Below, piece by piece: positions 17,471 to 26,200 of a DNA stretch of 64,000 nucleotides. The DNA lies in assembly GCA_017164015.1 (NCBI GenBank), contig CP071065.1, positions 4,937,918 to 5,001,917 of the forward strand, in the 5' to 3' direction. The stretch is from Nostoc sp. UHCC 0702. Lineage in GTDB: Bacteria; Cyanobacteriota; Cyanobacteriia; Cyanobacteriales; Nostocaceae. The position numbers and the translations under genes are program-made. Under the pieces are notes generated by a model that was not told where the DNA came from, did not search any database, and saw nothing but the letters and a program-made list of their open reading frames with translations. The number at the start of each line of letters is the position of its first letter. Position 1 is the stretch's first letter.

Positions 17471-17555
17471 GAGAAAGTTTTAGCAAGCTGGTAGAACCAT
17501 AAATAAGAGTAAGCAAAAAGGGGAGGTGCTTGCAAACTTACTTCCTGAGCGCTAT

Positions 17556-17592
17556 GTTTCAGTCCCCTTGCGGGGATTATTTGTGCGGAAAG
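17556..17592 (+). repeat. Solitary CRISPR-repeat-like sequence
   Basis: A 37-base segment beginning GTTTCAGTCCCCTTGCGGGG and ending GGAAAG has the form of the cyanobacterial 36-37-base repeats that start GTTTCA(A/G)TCCC and carry a CCCC/GGGG stem. Only one copy is present, so there is no array here. Confidence 0.4.
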
Positions 17593-17706
17593 ATGTTTGA
17601 TTTAATTCTAGCGATCGCTATTGTAGCCGTCAGCGTAGTGAAACGATCGCAGCTCTTGCGATTTGCTTGACTTGGTTGCAAGAGCTGCGGACGGATGATC
17701 ACCAAA

Positions 17707-17919
17707 TTAGAAATCATCTAACAAACTCATCAAAGCTTGCAATTCGGAGTCTGGCGACTCTGATAATTGAGAGCGTAACTCTAGCAATTGATTCTGCAAT
17801 GCTTCAGCTACATAGACCATATTAGATTCTTGTGCGATTTTTAGCTGATTTTCTTTAATTCTGATTTTTCTCACCAAGTCGTTTACAACAGAAATTGAAT
17901 CGCAATCTTGAGAAAGCAT
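17707..17919 (-). CDS. Small coiled-coil protein, unknown function
   Basis: 70 residues, acidic, predicted mostly helical with heptad-like leucines (VRKIRIKENQLKIAQESN, LQNQLLELRSQLSE, LQALMSLLDDF). No family recognised. The ATG at 17919 lacks a strong ribosome-binding site, but base composition and a clean stop favour a real gene. It stands alone between a serine hydrolase gene and a repeat-rich region. Confidence 0.45.
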   Translation of the reverse strand: MLSQDCDSISVVNDLVRKIRIKENQLKIAQESNMVYVAEALQNQLLELRSQLSESPDSELQALMSLLDDF

Positions 17920-18024
17920 AATTTGATATCTGTTAAAAATTTAGGGAGTATTGTATCAAAAACTTCATTCACAAGAGGATTAAGTTTTGAAAATGGTCAT
18001 TGGGCATTGGAAGATAATTTTTAA

Positions 18025-18069
18025 CTCCCTCATCTCCCTCATCTCCCTCATCTCCCTCATCTCCCTCAT
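18025..18069. repeat. Five perfect copies of CTCCCTCAT
   Basis: 45 bases made of five identical 9-mers, followed by a degenerate copy. A simple tandem repeat likely to vary in copy number between strains. Confidence 0.9.
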
Positions 18070-18227
18070 CTCCCCTACACCCCTGCTCCCCTTTACAACC
18101 TCAGGGTTTACTTCAACTCGTCCAAGTAGCATTATTAACTAAATATATGTAACTACCTTAGCAGTTTACTTAGTCAGTAGCTGTTATTCTTATAACTACT
18201 TCGGTCTGTCATAGCAGATAATCCTCG

Positions 18228-18297
18228 TGGTGATGTTCTTTTGTTAATCACCAGCACTCATAATCCCTTCGCGGGAGTATGAGTGCTTTTATTTTTT
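18228..18297 (+). ncRNA. Candidate small RNA 3' part: two stem-loops with a terminator
   Basis: Stem 1 GGTGAT (18229-18234) / ATCACC (18247-18252). It is followed at once by stem 2 AGCACTCATA (18253-18262) / TATGAGTGCT (18278-18287), which has an inner CCC/GGG pair and is followed by TTTTATTTTTT. This is a strong intrinsic terminator on the plus strand with no plus-strand gene upstream for 2 kb, which suggests a short independent transcript starting near 18150-18220. No known RNA family recognised. Confidence 0.4.
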
Positions 18298-18411
18298 GAC
18301 ATTAATACCAATTCTGTATGAAGATGCACATAACAAAACCCCCCTTGGCAACGGGGGACAGCGTAGCTGGGGGGTAAATATATGCAGCCTCACAAAGAAA
18401 CGGTATAACAA

Positions 18412-20535
18412 CTAAAAAACTTTGCGCTCTTCTAAGTGTGCTGTAATTTCCTGTCGAGTTAGCCAAACCGGACGCAACTGCTGACGGGCGAAAAGTTGCA
18501 GCTGATCTCCAACATGAGGTGAATGAGGTTGAGTAGCATTACCATAACTCGTGAGAGCCTTTGCTTTAACTGGCGTCGAGAACTCCACCGCAGCCACAAA
18601 AGAATCACCCGCGACGGCTTGAAAGCGTCCATTATCTGCTGGGGTGAAAAACACTACGCGGAAAATGCCTCTATTACTTGCGCCACCATTGGCGGGTAAA
18701 TCTAAATTGCCATAGCGCAAGCGAAAGACATCACCCCAAGCTATATCTATAGTTCCATAAGTTTTTTCTACTTTGGCTGCCGCATCTGCTAAGGCTTTGA
18801 CTGCGCTTGCAGGATCTGCTAAACCGTCTGGTGTGGTGCGCGGGGATTTTTCATCCCAAGGAGTGGCAAACAGCTTGTCTAAGTCTACATTTTCTACCCA
18901 GAAGTTGAATAGTACAGCACCTCGGCTATTAGCATCGGTTTTACGATCCCAAGCTGCTAAGACTTCGGCGGCGCGACGAGCTAATTCATTGCCTTGTTGT
19001 TGGGCTGCGGGAATCAAATCATCGAGAATGCGTTCGGCCAGTTCCACTTGTGTAGAGTGCTTGTAGGCAATCATTTCCTCAAAGGTAATGCTTTCATCTT
19101 CTGCTAACATCTTTGCAGAACTCTGCGCCCGGAAATCCATCGGCCCCCTTGGTGCCATGTAGGATGGATAGTTATCTGCTTTGATGGCAGTGGGAAAAGT
19201 AGTAGTCCAAGGTGGATCGTTAGCATTTTGTAACCAACCACTGGGTGGATCGATGACTTTGGGCAAATCTTGATATGGGTGAAATTTAGTCCATAAAGTT
19301 TTAGATGTATCGCCAGGAATGATACCTTGCCAGTATTCAAAGTCTCCCTGTTGCCGCACGGGAACCACACCGTTGAATAGATGCATTATATGCCCTTGGC
19401 GATCGCTATACATGACGGTGAACATGGGCAGTTGTAAGCGTCGCAAGGCTTGCTGAAATTCGGTGAGGTTTTGAGATCTAGCCATATCCCACCACTGTTC
19501 TAATACACCTGGCCGATCTTCACCAACTACGCGCAGGGCCAAGGCTTTGCCGCCTTTCTCGCTGACTACAGGCCCGTGGACAGAACTTTTGAGCGAGATT
19601 TTTTGCTCTTGCAAAGAACCATTTTTTTGCTTTACCTTCAATAACTTGGATGCTGTTTCAAAACGGCGAACTTTGCCATCTAAAACATAACCATTGTTTT
19701 GCAATTTCAGTTCGTAGGCATCCCAACCATCGTGAGTATTCACGGTATGAGTCCAGCCTAAATTATCATTAAAGGCGATCGCTAATACGGGAATGCCCAC
19801 CAGTGTAGCCCCATAAGCATTAATACCTGGGGCAGTAATTTGTGCTTCGTACCATAAAAATAAATCTCCCCACAGTGTATGAGGATTAGCCAGCAACATC
19901 GCTTTACCACTAGCAGATCGTTTTGGTGCGATCGCCCAACCGTTAGAACCTGGGGTAGACTCTCTATGGCTAGTATCTGCAACTTGCCCCGCATCGACTA
20001 CAAAAGTAAATAACAGAACCCTTTGCAAGTGGGCGAGTACATCCTCTGGCCTGACAGGTAACACCACTTCTACTTCATCGTCAATTAAATTTGCATGTTC
20101 TTTGGCGTAAGTATTAATCCCAGTGGCAAAGGCATTGATATACTTACGAAAAGCCGGACTTTGCGCCTTATACCAAGCACTCGCACGTTTGGGTACTCCC
20201 ATTGTCAGCACCCATTTGTCTGATTCTACATATTTCTCTCCCCAATATTCGGCAGCCCGTCCCCGTGCTTGTCCGTAGAGGCGTAAAAGCAAGTTGGCGT
20301 GGCTTTGCATCTGCGCCCAACCAAATGCTTGAAAAGCACCTTGAGCATTATTACCGTAAATATGCGGTATGCCGTAAGTGTCCCAAAGAATCTCGGTATT
20401 TTTGGGTATGGTGCTAATACTCTGATTACTCACCATGAAAGTAAAGATGATGGCAAGTAGAAAAGGAAAAAATCTGCGTGATTTTTTGTTCCAGATTACG
20501 GACTGAGCGCGTTTATTTTTAGTAGAGAAAAACAT
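18412..20535 (-). CDS. Exported penicillin-acylase-type (Ntn) amidohydrolase
   Basis: 707 residues of the S45 Ntn-hydrolase family (penicillin G acylase, AHL acylases, PvdQ). An N-terminal signal anchor lies at about 20-40 (RFFPFLLAIIFTFMVSNQSI). The alpha chain has EILWDTYGIPHIYGNN. The autoprocessing site precedes GSNGWAIAPKRSASGKAMLLANPH, making Ser197 the nucleophile. The beta chain contains LGWTHTVNTHDGWDAY. It begins 14 bases after the mbtH stop, so it belongs to the NRPS operon. In pyoverdine biosynthesis the periplasmic acylase PvdQ removes the fatty acyl tail put on at the start. Since this cluster starts with a fatty acyl-AMP ligase, an equivalent maturation step is plausible. Lactone quenching or self-resistance are alternatives. 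Confidence 0.88.
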   Translation of the reverse strand: MFFSTKNKRAQSVIWNKKSRRFFPFLLAIIFTFMVSNQSISTIPKNTEILWDTYGIPHIYGNNAQGAFQAFGWAQMQSHANLLLRLYGQARGRAAEYWGEKYVESDKWVLTMGVPKRASAWYKAQSPAFRKYINAFATGINTYAKEHANLIDDEVEVVLPVRPEDVLAHLQRVLLFTFVVDAGQVADTSHRESTPGSNGWAIAPKRSASGKAMLLANPHTLWGDLFLWYEAQITAPGINAYGATLVGIPVLAIAFNDNLGWTHTVNTHDGWDAYELKLQNNGYVLDGKVRRFETASKLLKVKQKNGSLQEQKISLKSSVHGPVVSEKGGKALALRVVGEDRPGVLEQWWDMARSQNLTEFQQALRRLQLPMFTVMYSDRQGHIMHLFNGVVPVRQQGDFEYWQGIIPGDTSKTLWTKFHPYQDLPKVIDPPSGWLQNANDPPWTTTFPTAIKADNYPSYMAPRGPMDFRAQSSAKMLAEDESITFEEMIAYKHSTQVELAERILDDLIPAAQQQGNELARRAAEVLAAWDRKTDANSRGAVLFNFWVENVDLDKLFATPWDEKSPRTTPDGLADPASAVKALADAAAKVEKTYGTIDIAWGDVFRLRYGNLDLPANGGASNRGIFRVVFFTPADNGRFQAVAGDSFVAAVEFSTPVKAKALTSYGNATQPHSPHVGDQLQLFARQQLRPVWLTRQEITAHLEERKVF

Positions 20536-20549
20536 GACTTTTATATTAA

Positions 20550-20780
20550 TTATGCTTGAGTCATTTGTGCAGACTCTGACATTTTCTTCCTCAAACTCAA
20601 CGGTCTCATATCAGTCCATACTTCCTTAATATATTCGAGACATTCTGATTTCAACCCGCTTTTACCTGCATCTCTCCAGCCCAGAGCATTTTCTCGGTCA
20701 GCAGGCCAAATGGAATACTGTTCTTCATGATTGACAACAACTTTGTAAATTGTCGTGTCTTCTGAAGTTGTTTGGTTCAT
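20550..20780 (-). CDS. mbtH: MbtH-like protein
   Basis: 76 residues with the MbtH signature: YKVVVNHEEQYSIWPADREN, ALGWRDAGKSGLKSECLEYI and VWTDMRPLSLR, including the conserved tryptophans and the WTDMRPLSLR ending. MbtH proteins bind NRPS adenylation domains and are needed for the activity or solubility of many of them. It sits between the aminotransferase (40 bases upstream) and the acylase (14 bases downstream) and probably serves the five A domains of this cluster. AGGAG occurs 6-7 bases before the ATG. Confidence 0.95.
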   Translation of the reverse strand: MNQTTSEDTTIYKVVVNHEEQYSIWPADRENALGWRDAGKSGLKSECLEYIKEVWTDMRPLSLRKKMSESAQMTQA

Positions 20781-20819
20781 TTTTTATCTCCTATTAATTT
20801 TTATTACTTAACTAAAATT

Positions 20820-22274
20820 TTAAACAGAAGCACGGGGAGGTAAAAAACCTCCATCCCTCAGTTTTTCTACACTATATTTAACAGCTTGAATAATGTAGTT
20901 GATATCTTCATCTGTGTGGGCTGTAGATAAATAACCGCTAATCCCTAAAAGGTGAACTCCCTGATCAAGTAGATGATATTTTAATAAAGACATAGCTACT
21001 GAAGCAGCAGAATTTCCTTCAGAAAGTTCTACAGACGCAGAACCAAAGAGTGAGCCAAAGTTCGCCATTCGTAGCGGTAGTCCTTCTTCCACAAAATAAT
21101 TATTCAACGCAGTAACAAATTTTGTTGTACGTACATTCAACTTATCATGTAATAATGTTCCTTGACTTTGCAAATATTTTAGAACTGTTTTTGCAGCAGC
21201 GATCGCTAAGGGATGCTTACAAAAAGTACCAGCAAAAAATGTTTTTTTCGTTTGAGGGTAAGAATCATCGCCATAATGCCACATACCCCCATCAATTGCA
21301 TCCATATATTTACTTTTACCAGCAATCACCCCAATTGGTATTCCACCGCCAACAATTTTTCCATAGGTAGCAATATCAGCTTGTACACCAAAATAAGCTT
21401 GTGCGCCACCAGGATGAATGCGAAAGCCTGTAACCATTTCATCAAAGATTAAGGCAATATTATAAGCTTGAGTTAATTCCCGCAACTGGTGCAGAAATTC
21501 CTTTGGCTGTAAAGCTGGTCTACTAGTTTGTACAGGAACTACTAAAACTGCTGCTAATTCTTGCTGATGAGTTTTGATGATTTCTAATGATTTAGCATTG
21601 CCATAATCTAACACCAAAACATCATTAACAAAATTTTGTAATACGCCAGGTGCTAAGGGTATGGCATATTCATTATCTTCTCTCTTATTTTTATTAACTA
21701 AAGTACCATCAAAATGACCATGATAAGAGCCTGAAAAGATAACAATTTTGTTACGTCCTGTAACTGCTCTAGCGATGCGAATAGCAGACATTACGGCTTC
21801 TGTACCTGTATTGCTAAAACAAACTCGTTCCATCCCAGTGAGTTGAGAAACTAACTCAGCTACCTCACCAACAAGTTCTGATTGGGGGCCAATTTGAATA
21901 CCTTTATCAAGTTGTGCAATTAAAGCTTCTTTAATAAAAGTTGGGTTATGTCCAAAAAGATTGATGCCCAACCCCATCATTACATCTACATATTCATTAC
22001 CGTCTACATCCCATATTTTAGAACCCAATGAACGATTAGCTACAATAGGATAATACATCTCTTTGAAGAGTAAATTAAACTCTCCTAAATTTTTATCATC
22101 AGCTAAAAATGGGCGAGAAGTTTGAGAAATATGCTTTGATATTTTGGTTCGTGCGCTATAGCGATTGATAAAATCTCGCAAATACTTTTGTTGCTGGTTA
22201 GTAAGTCCTGCTGTAGCTAATAGCTTGCTTAAATTGTCTGAATTTTGAGGTAATGTAACTTGTTGTGCATTCAT
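20820..22274 (-). CDS. GSAM/AMT-like class III aminotransferase
   Basis: 484 residues of the class III PLP family close to glutamate-1-semialdehyde aminomutase and to the AMT domains of hybrid PKS/NRPSs. Seen are NTGTEAVMSAIRIARAVTGR, FSGSYHGHFDG, IFDEMVTGFRIHPGGAQAYFG, and the cofactor lysine in ATYGKIVGGGIPIGVIAGK. Two roles fit. It could turn the aldehyde released by the reductase domain of the last NRPS into an amine, as MxcL does after MxcG in myxochelin synthesis. Or it could aminate a beta-keto intermediate on a carrier protein, as integrated AMT domains do. The position behind the reductase module and the stand-alone form favour the first. Confidence 0.87.
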   Translation of the reverse strand: MNAQQVTLPQNSDNLSKLLATAGLTNQQQKYLRDFINRYSARTKISKHISQTSRPFLADDKNLGEFNLLFKEMYYPIVANRSLGSKIWDVDGNEYVDVMMGLGINLFGHNPTFIKEALIAQLDKGIQIGPQSELVGEVAELVSQLTGMERVCFSNTGTEAVMSAIRIARAVTGRNKIVIFSGSYHGHFDGTLVNKNKREDNEYAIPLAPGVLQNFVNDVLVLDYGNAKSLEIIKTHQQELAAVLVVPVQTSRPALQPKEFLHQLRELTQAYNIALIFDEMVTGFRIHPGGAQAYFGVQADIATYGKIVGGGIPIGVIAGKSKYMDAIDGGMWHYGDDSYPQTKKTFFAGTFCKHPLAIAAAKTVLKYLQSQGTLLHDKLNVRTTKFVTALNNYFVEEGLPLRMANFGSLFGSASVELSEGNSAASVAMSLLKYHLLDQGVHLLGISGYLSTAHTDEDINYIIQAVKYSVEKLRDGGFLPPRASV

Positions 22275-22376
22275 AATTTTTACTCTTTTTACCTAATGCG
22301 AAAATTATCTAGAGTTTTAAAATAGGGTTATTTAGCTTTTTTATCCTCATATTTTGCATTATTAAAAGATAAGCTA

Positions 22377-22396
22377 GAGTCTGCGTAAGCAGACTC
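22377..22396. repeat. Perfect hairpin in the aminotransferase leader
   Basis: GAGTCTGCGTAAGCAGACTC: 8-bp arms around GTAA, in the 160-base gap between the methyltransferase and aminotransferase genes. It could attenuate or process the operon transcript. Confidence 0.5.
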
Positions 22397-22435
22397 ACTT
22401 CGTGTAGTTATAAACTTTTTATCAGAGATAACCTA

Positions 22436-23191
22436 CTAACTATCTACACGCTTATAGCAGACAAAATATGTACTACCAGGCATTTGAGATATTTTTAGAT
22501 CATGATGTGAATCATAACTGTTAATGTCGCTAAAACTAGCCTTTTCCAAAGCAGATATAATTTCTTCTTTGGTATAGCATTTCTCTAAAATAGTGCTATC
22601 CAAACGCTGCCACGTTTTCTCTATCAACGAAAATATAGTCAAATTAATTGTAGCTATTTTATTTTCTGAATCGTAGCTATTTCGCGCAGCCCATGCATAG
22701 TCTTCTTTCACATTTCCAGTAATTTTGCCGTCCCAGTTGAACTGATATTCTTCTTCTAAAAATATATAAAATAAGAATATACCATTATTTAATAGAGCTT
22801 GATAAACATTATTAAAGACAGTAGTTAATTCTTCTAGGCTCATCACATGGTTAAAAGCTCCAATTGAAATCACTGCATCAAATGTAGGAGAAAAATCAAC
22901 AAGACGCGCATCATTAAGAATTAATTTTGCATTTGATGCCTTTTCATGGGCATAGCGTAACATTCCTTCTGAAGCATCAATTCCTGTTACCTTATAACCT
23001 TTTTCAAGTAGCTTTTGTGCCAATTGTCCTGTGCCACAGCCAAGGTCGAGAATTTGTGCATTCTTGGCTAAATTTGGGAAGATTAATTTTTCTAAAGCTG
23101 GTAGTGTCTCTTTGAGAACTCCTAAAGCCCAATCTTCATTATATACTCGTGCTAAAGGATCATAACCAGTATAAAGAGTTGTGTTAGTCAT
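22436..23191 (-). CDS. SAM-dependent methyltransferase (class I)
   Basis: I start it at the ATG at 23191 (MTNTTLYTGYDPLARVYNEDW, 251 residues) because AGGAG lies 8 bases upstream. A longer frame from a TTG overlapping the NRPS stop is possible. The SAM-binding motif I is LDLGCGTGQLAQKLLEKG, followed by VTGIDASEGML and LILNDARLVDFSPTFDAVISIGAFNHV. It belongs to the broad Methyltransf_25/11 group, which modifies O, N or C of small molecules. In the NRPS operon it is a tailoring enzyme; its target, perhaps a terminal or side-chain hydroxyl, cannot be fixed. Confidence 0.85.
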   Translation of the reverse strand: MTNTTLYTGYDPLARVYNEDWALGVLKETLPALEKLIFPNLAKNAQILDLGCGTGQLAQKLLEKGYKVTGIDASEGMLRYAHEKASNAKLILNDARLVDFSPTFDAVISIGAFNHVMSLEELTTVFNNVYQALLNNGIFLFYIFLEEEYQFNWDGKITGNVKEDYAWAARNSYDSENKIATINLTIFSLIEKTWQRLDSTILEKCYTKEEIISALEKASFSDINSYDSHHDLKISQMPGSTYFVCYKRVDS

Positions 23192-23268
23192 ATGATATAT
23201 CTCCTGATTTTGTCCAAAAATTTGTGAATGATTTGAATTCTTCTCTTTGTTTAAGATGTCTCTTATCT

Positions 23269-26200
23269 TCAAAATTTAGTTTTCATAAATCCTTGCTCCA
23301 TTAGATAATAAAAATAAACACTGAGTAACTGATTGTCTATTGGAGGACAATCAATAGAAGTACCTACTAAGCCATTGATAACGTTTTGGTTATCAAGCTG
23401 TAAAAATCCTGAATTAGAATTTTCTTCTTGAGCTTGCCTAGCTGGGAAAAATGGCATCAATGAATATAAAGGATGCTCTAATGAACCTTGAGTAATATTG
23501 AGTAATTTCTCTCGCCACTGGTTATAAGAAATTTGCTCAATTGCATAACCTAATGAGAGAATATGGTCGATTAATGTACTAGAGTGAAGAGTTTGGGGAT
23601 GAACTAAGTGAAAGGTTTTACCAATAGATTCTTCCTGCTTGGATAAATGAACTATGGCTTTGCTGACATAATCTACAGGAACTATGTTTTCTTTAATGTC
23701 GATATCTGGCGCACTTCCTAATTGCACACAACCTATGATCAATTTGTACAGAAAATCATTGCTATTAAAAACACCAGTTTGGCTATGTCCAGATATGCGG
23801 GATGGTCTGTAAATAGAAATAGGAATTCCTCTATCAGCCGCAGTTTGTACTAATTTTTCAGCTACCCATTTAGTTTGACAATATCCGTTGCTAGGAAATT
23901 CGTTTTCATTGAGACTATCTTGTTCTCGAACTATTTTCACTCCAGATTCAACCTTTGAGGATACAACACCAGAGCTAGAAATAAAATGAACTGCTTTGGT
24001 TTTAACTTGACTAGCTAATCTCAGGATTTCTTGTGTACCCAGTACGTTCGCAGGTTTGAGGATAGAGTAGGGATAAATATGATGCACCCAAGCACCATTA
24101 TGGTAGATGACATCAATGGTAGATGCTAATTGTTGAAATTTTGCAATTTTTAAACCCAAAAGTGGCTTCGATAAATTGCCGACAATGGGAATTATTCTAT
24201 AATTCCAAACTTCGTTACAAATTCCATAAGTTTCAAGGATACTTTGTAACTTTATATGGCTATCTTCAAGATTGTCAGAACGCACTAAGCAATAAATATC
24301 TGCTTTGGTTTGTTGTAGTAGTTCGGTTAGTAAAAATGCTCCTAAAAAGCCTGTCGCTCCAGTTAATAAAATAGCCTTGGGTTCAGGGATGAATTGACCA
24401 ACAGTTTGTGGATAAATTGTCTGGTCTAAAACAGTTTCAGCTTTGATATCCAAGGTTGAATGCTCAAATTCTGTTTGACAAACTTGATCAATATTTTCTG
24501 CTAAACCTTCTACAGTGGGCCTTTCTAACAAACTGCGTAAAGATATATCCAAGTTAAAAGCTTCTTTAACTTTGGCAAGTAGCTGAGTTGTTAATAAAGA
24601 ATGTCCACCCAACTCAAAGAAGTTGTCGTAAATGCCAACTTTCTCAACTTTTAAAACTTCAGCCCAAATTTGAGTCAGCTTTTCTTCTACAGGGGTGCGA
24701 GGAGGAACAAATTCTCCTATCAAATCTGATCTGATTTCTTCTGGTGCGGGTAGGGCCTTTCTATCAACTTTACCATTGGGGCTGAGAGGAAATTCTTTTA
24801 GCAGTACTACAGCTGATGGAAGCATAAACTCTGGTAGTTTCTCTTTGAGAAAGTTGCGTAGTTCATTAACTGTAGTGGCTGATTTTAGCTGAGAAACTAC
24901 ATAAGCAACTAAGCGTTTGTTTCCTGGTATATCTTCACGCGCAATAACTACCGTTTCCTGCACTCCCAGATATTGATTTAATAATGCTTCAATTTCACCT
25001 AATTCTATACGGAAGCCACGAATTTTTACTTGGTTGTCAATGCGTCCTAAAAACTCAATATTGCCATCAGTTAGATATCGCGCTAAATCTCCAGTTTTAT
25101 ACAGACGCATTCCTGGTTTTTGGCTAAAGGGGTGAGGAATGAATTTTTCAGATGTAATTACAGGCTGATTTAAATAACCTCTGGCTAACCCTTCACCGCT
25201 AATATAAATTTCACCAGAAATGCCAACAGAAACCGGATGTAAGTGAGAGTCTAGTATATATATTTGTGTATTGGCTATGGGACTACCAATGGATATTTGC
25301 CTTCTGGTTTCTAGAAAATGGCAATGGTATACAGTACTCCAAACAGTTGCTTCTGTCGGCCCGTACTCATTAAATAGAGATGTTTCCGGCTGTAATTGAA
25401 AGTGATCTTCTACCAATTCTGGTGGACAAGCTTCACCTGCAACTATGACAGCACGTAGGGAATTTAACTGTTGTGGTTTGGCTTGTTGCAAGATTAAAGC
25501 ATATAGAGAAGGAAGACTTAATAAATGGGAAATACGATTTTGGAAAATTAACTCTACGAGTTTAGGTACTTCTCGTTGTACCCCTTCTTCTGGTAAATGT
25601 AGAGTTCCGCCACAACAAAGTGTCCAGAAAATACCAGCAATTGAACTATCAAATGCAAAGGATGAGAGTAATAAAAAGCTGCTGACAGGTTCTTGATAGT
25701 AGGAAATACGTGCAGTTGTGGAATGAACTAAGTTACGATGTGCGATCGCAACTCCTTTAGGCTTACCTGTAGAACCGGAAGTGTAGATTATATAAGCCAA
25801 ATTCTCTGGAGATGCTGTGAGGAAGGGGTTTTCCTGGCTCTCTTGTGCTACGGTTTCCCAATCTGTATCTAAGCAAATTGTCTGTGCATTGTGGTTAGGT
25901 AAGCCTTCCAGTAGATGCTGCTGAGTCAATAATATTGATAGCTGAGTATCTTGTAACATGAAGGCCAAACGTTCTTGGGGATAGTGCGGATCGAGGGGAA
26001 CATAAGCACCACCAGCTTTGAGAATACCCAAGATACCCACAACCATTTCTAAGGAACGTTCAACACAAATCCCCACTAATACTTCTGCACCTACCCCCAA
26101 ACGTTGCAAGTAGTGAGCTAGTTGATTAGCACGCGCATTCAGTTCAGCATAAGTAAACTGCTGACTGTTAAATGCAACGGCGATATTATTTGGTGTGCGT

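Larger units (their letters stand above)
17920..18411. other. Intergenic region with tandem repeat and orphan hairpins
   Basis: No gene. It contains the 9-base tandem at 18025-18069, the two-hairpin unit at 18228-18297, and a CCCCCC/GGGGGG repeat near 18340-18376. Confidence 0.65.

Noticed and set aside
22436..23272. Longer methyltransferase start (TTG) overlapping the NRPS stop
   Set aside because: The ATG at 23191 has a well placed AGGAG and starts the conserved part; the extra 27 residues look like untranslated leader.
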